In this document: piece by piece, positions 61,778-64,000 of the stretch
Numbering within the stretch: the stretch's first letter is position 1
Layout: each line of letters starts with the position of its first letter
Assembly: GCA_963698275.1 (NCBI GenBank)
Contig: CAVOQE010000001.1
Coordinates: forward strand, 1,054,001 to 1,118,000
Direction of reading: 5' to 3'
DNA length: 64,000 nt
DNA from: Anderseniella sp963698275
Lineage (GTDB): Bacteria; Pseudomonadota; Alphaproteobacteria; Rhizobiales; Aestuariivirgaceae
Notes under the pieces: model-generated
Seen by the model: the letters and a program-made list of their open reading frames with translations, nothing else
What the model was told of the DNA's origin: nothing
The model's database searches: none
Program-made: the position numbers and the translations under genes

Positions 61778-63196
61778 TCACAGGTCTTTCAGGCGGCCCA
61801 GCGCTTCTTCACGTCCCAGTACGGCCAGCACATCGAATATGGGAGGAGACTGGGTGCTGCCGGTCAGGGCAGCCCGCAAGGGCTGGGCAACCTTGCCCAG
61901 CTTCAGGTCCTGTGCCGTGGCAAAATCGCGAACTGCCTGTTCCAGTGATTCGACTGTCCAGTCAGGCTGTTTCTCGAGTACCGGCAACAGTCCGGCCATA
62001 ACCTCGCGTCCGCCGTCATCCAGCAGGCCGGCGGCTTTTTCTTCCATGGCCAGCGGGCGCTTGGCAAACAGGAATTGCGATGATGTCTGCAATTCAATCA
62101 GCGTCTTGGCCCGTTCCTTCAGCCCCGGCATGGCTGTCAGCAGCTTCGCCTTGTTGCCGGGTTCATCAAGGGCTGCCAGCATCGCCGCGCCGCCATCCAC
62201 ATGCGGCAGGAGCGCGATCAGGGCGTCCAGCAATTCGCCATCCGGCGTGTCGCGCATGTAAAGGCCGTTCAGGTTTTCCAGCTTGGCGAAATCAAACCGG
62301 GCTGCCGACTTGCCGATCCCGTCCAGTGTGAACCATTCAATCATCTGTTCGGTTGAAAATACTTCATCGTCGCCATGGCTCCAGCCCAGGCGGGCAAGGT
62401 AATTGCGCATGGCGGGTGGCAGGTAACCCATGTCGCGATAGGCTTCCACGCCGAGCGCACCGTGGCGCTTCGACAGTTTGGCACCGTCTGCGCCATGGAT
62501 GAGTGGGATGTGCGCCATAACCGGGACATCCCAGCCCATCGCCTTGTAAATCTGGCTCTGGCGGGCGGCATTGGTCAGGTGGTCGACACCGCGCACAATG
62601 TGGGTGACGCCCATATCATGATCATCCACGACGACTGACAGATTGTAGGTGGGGTTGCCGTCAGAGCGCAGGATGATCAGGTCATCAAGCTGATCGTTGG
62701 CATAGGTGACGTCGCCCTGTACCTGGTCTGTTATGATGGTTTCACCCTGCTGCGGAGACTTGAAGCGAACCACCGGTTTGATGCCTTCCGGCGCGTCACT
62801 GCCAGGCCGGTCGCGCCAGCGCCCGTCATAGCGCGGCGGGCGGCCTTCCGCATTGGCCAGTTCGCGCATGGCGGTCAGTTCTTCCGGTGAGCAATAACAA
62901 TGATAGGCATGACCGGCATCCAGCAATTGCTGCACCACCTCGCGATGGCGATCCACGCGCGAATACTGCGAAACCATGTCGCCGTCCCAGTCGAGGCCCA
63001 GCCAGGTCAGGCCGTCCTTGATGGCCTGAATGGCTCCTTCGGTTGATCGCTCCCGGTCGGTATCTTCGATACGCAGCAGCATCCTGCCGCCGTTGGCACG
63101 GGCAAACAGCCAGTTGAACAGCGCCGTGCGGGCTCCGCCAATGTGAAGATAACCGGTAGGCGATGGGGCAAATCTCGTCACGACAGGCGCGGTCAT
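61778..63196 (-). CDS. gltX: Glutamyl-tRNA synthetase
   Basis: A 472-residue class I synthetase. The HIGH motif appears in FAPSPTGYLHIGGARTALF at the N-terminus and KMSKS as GAKLSKRHGAL near residue 240; the C-terminal anticodon-binding domain is complete. It charges tRNA(Glu). It is divergent from comEC, an arrangement usual in rhizobia. Confidence 0.96.
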   Translation of the reverse strand: MTAPVVTRFAPSPTGYLHIGGARTALFNWLFARANGGRMLLRIEDTDRERSTEGAIQAIKDGLTWLGLDWDGDMVSQYSRVDRHREVVQQLLDAGHAYHCYCSPEELTAMRELANAEGRPPRYDGRWRDRPGSDAPEGIKPVVRFKSPQQGETIITDQVQGDVTYANDQLDDLIILRSDGNPTYNLSVVVDDHDMGVTHIVRGVDHLTNAARQSQIYKAMGWDVPVMAHIPLIHGADGAKLSKRHGALGVEAYRDMGYLPPAMRNYLARLGWSHGDDEVFSTEQMIEWFTLDGIGKSAARFDFAKLENLNGLYMRDTPDGELLDALIALLPHVDGGAAMLAALDEPGNKAKLLTAMPGLKERAKTLIELQTSSQFLFAKRPLAMEEKAAGLLDDGGREVMAGLLPVLEKQPDWTVESLEQAVRDFATAQDLKLGKVAQPLRAALTGSTQSPPIFDVLAVLGREEALGRLKDL

Positions 63197-63314
63197 GGCC
63201 AGTCTCCAATTAATCCGTATGGTGAGTTGATGCTTTCAATTAGCGCTCCGGCCCGTTTAGCATAGGGAATTCGAGTTTGTAAGGCCCGGCAACGGGTCCT
63301 GGGGCGTTTAGGTA

Positions 63315-64000
63315 ATGGACTGGTTCGCTGCACATGCCGGCCGCGCGCACTCTACCCGCAAGGGTGAGGGCAGCAGCGCGCTTGACGGCAGTGACGATAC
63401 AACAGGTGCGGTTGGGCAGGACCGTGCGGGGCGCTGGTTGGCGACGCAGCTTCGGTTGCAAAGGGGCCGCACTGTTGTGTGGGCGCCGGTCAGCCTGGTG
63501 TGTGGCCTGATGGTGTATTTTGCCTTGCCCGTCGAACCTCCCATTACTGTCTCCGTGGTCATGATGATTGTCGTGTGTGGTCTGCTGCTTGCAGCGCTGC
63601 TGGGGCGGTCAGGGGTAATCGCGGTGCTGGTGAGCTTCGGGCTGGCCGGGTTTGTGCTGGGACATTTGGGAACAGTTTCGACCGATACGAAAGTCCTGCC
63701 TGGATCCACCGGCAAGGTCACCGTCAGCGGTTGGATCGATGAGGTGGGTCCGGCGACGGGTAAGCGCCTGCGAATGGTTGTCGCGATTGATGCGATTGAG
63801 GAGGTCAAGCCGCAATACTGGCCGGGCAGGGCCCGATTGTCGGTGTCTGCAGATCACGTCGGAGCTCATGCACGCGGAGACTATGTGAGGTTTCAGGCAT
63901 GGCTGTACCCGCCCTTGACACCGGCCATACCTGGTGGCTGGAATTATGGCCGGGTGGGATGGTTTGCCGGGATCGGCGCCGGTGGCCGGGTAGCATCGGC
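63315..64000 (+). CDS. comEC: ComEC/Rec2-like competence protein, N-terminal part (cut by window edge)
   Basis: From an ATG at 63315 an open frame runs to the window end (228 codons). It has a polar N-terminus, two close hydrophobic segments (VSLVCGLMVYFALPV and VSVVMMIVVCGLLLAALL) plus a third (GVIAVLVSFGLAGFVLGHLG), then an OB-like soluble domain (GKVTVSGWIDEVG) and the ComEC-typical stretch PAIPGGWNYGRVGWFAGIGA. ComEC forms the inner-membrane channel for incoming single-stranded DNA; in rhizobia it is often present without proven competence. The competence and hydrolase domains lie outside the window. Confidence 0.85.
   Translation, partial: MDWFAAHAGRAHSTRKGEGSSALDGSDDTTGAVGQDRAGRWLATQLRLQRGRTVVWAPVSLVCGLMVYFALPVEPPITVSVVMMIVVCGLLLAALLGRSGVIAVLVSFGLAGFVLGHLGTVSTDTKVLPGSTGKVTVSGWIDEVGPATGKRLRMVVAIDAIEEVKPQYWPGRARLSVSADHVGAHARGDYVRFQAWLYPPLTPAIPGGWNYGRVGWFAGIGAGGRVAS

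Noticed and set aside
1..64000. CRISPR array, prophage or insertion sequence
   Set aside because: No regularly spaced repeats, integrase, transposase or phage structural genes were seen; the only repeats are the hairpin elements and one short tandem repeat.

Overview
The window is chromosomal DNA from an alphaproteobacterium, most likely of the order Hyphomicrobiales (Rhizobiales). Evidence: moderately high GC; conserved gene runs rsh-pyrE-acpS-lepB-rnc-era-recO, mce-DUF1467-proS-lolC-lolD-dnaE and rpsB-tsf-pyrH-frr-uppS-cdsA-dxr-rseP-bamA-fabZ-gltA-gltX-comEC; the short alphaproteobacterial ProRS; DUF2336, DUF2062 and DUF1467 proteins; a perfect CtrA-type box; and a RIME-like two-hairpin intergenic repeat. 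I see no rRNA, tRNA, CRISPR array, prophage or insertion sequence.

Layout. 1-2.0 kb: a minus-strand catabolic operon (MaoC-like hydratase, CitE-like lyase, enolase-superfamily protein cut by the window edge). 2.2-5.4 kb: a CtrA-box-preceded receiver-like protein without its phospho-acceptor Asp, an MFS transporter and a DUF2336 protein. 5.9-9.1 kb: nadK, cobD/cbiB and a glycosyltransferase. 9.1-14.9 kb: a hyi-like isomerase and a TPR-sulfotransferase, both intact, then two broken genes: a second TPR-sulfotransferase with two frameshifts and a DcaP-like porin with one stop codon and four frameshifts. 15.6-20.2 kb: envelope genes (Ig-repeat OmpA protein, a 41-residue membrane protein, a membrane-anchored helix-hairpin-helix protein, a soluble lytic transglycosylase). 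20.6-28.7 kb: dapA, smpB, a class V aminotransferase, an unknown beta-barrel candidate, RidA, a NYN-domain protein, folK, a membrane hydrolase-like protein, an ABM-fold protein and a second MFS carrier. 28.8-37.6 kb: rpoZ, rsh, pyrE, DUF2062, acpS, lepB, rnc, era, recO, mce, DUF1467. 38.0-48.7 kb: proS, lolC, lolD, an HDAC-fold deacetylase, dnaE, a DUF2339 protein and a small membrane protein. 49.0-60.1 kb: rpsB (with a fused C-terminal HhH domain) through bamA and fabZ. 60.1-64.0 kb: gltA and gltX on the minus strand, then the 5' part of comEC on the plus strand.

How it fits together. Most of the right half is housekeeping: translation, stringent response, RNA processing, DNA replication, isoprenoid/phospholipid precursors and outer-membrane assembly. 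Four points stand out. (1) The stretch bamA-fabZ-gltA lacks lpxD, lpxA, lpxI and lpxB, which normally flank fabZ here in this order of bacteria; lipid A synthesis is either encoded elsewhere or lost. (2) A mosaic intergenic element made of two bulged hairpins occurs in eight full, partial or decayed copies, several abutting stop codons inside core operons. (3) The same helix-hairpin-helix module is fused to ribosomal protein S2 and to a small membrane-anchored protein. (4) Sequence lesions are concentrated in 11.8-14.9 kb, which is either a decaying surface locus or a stretch of poor sequence.
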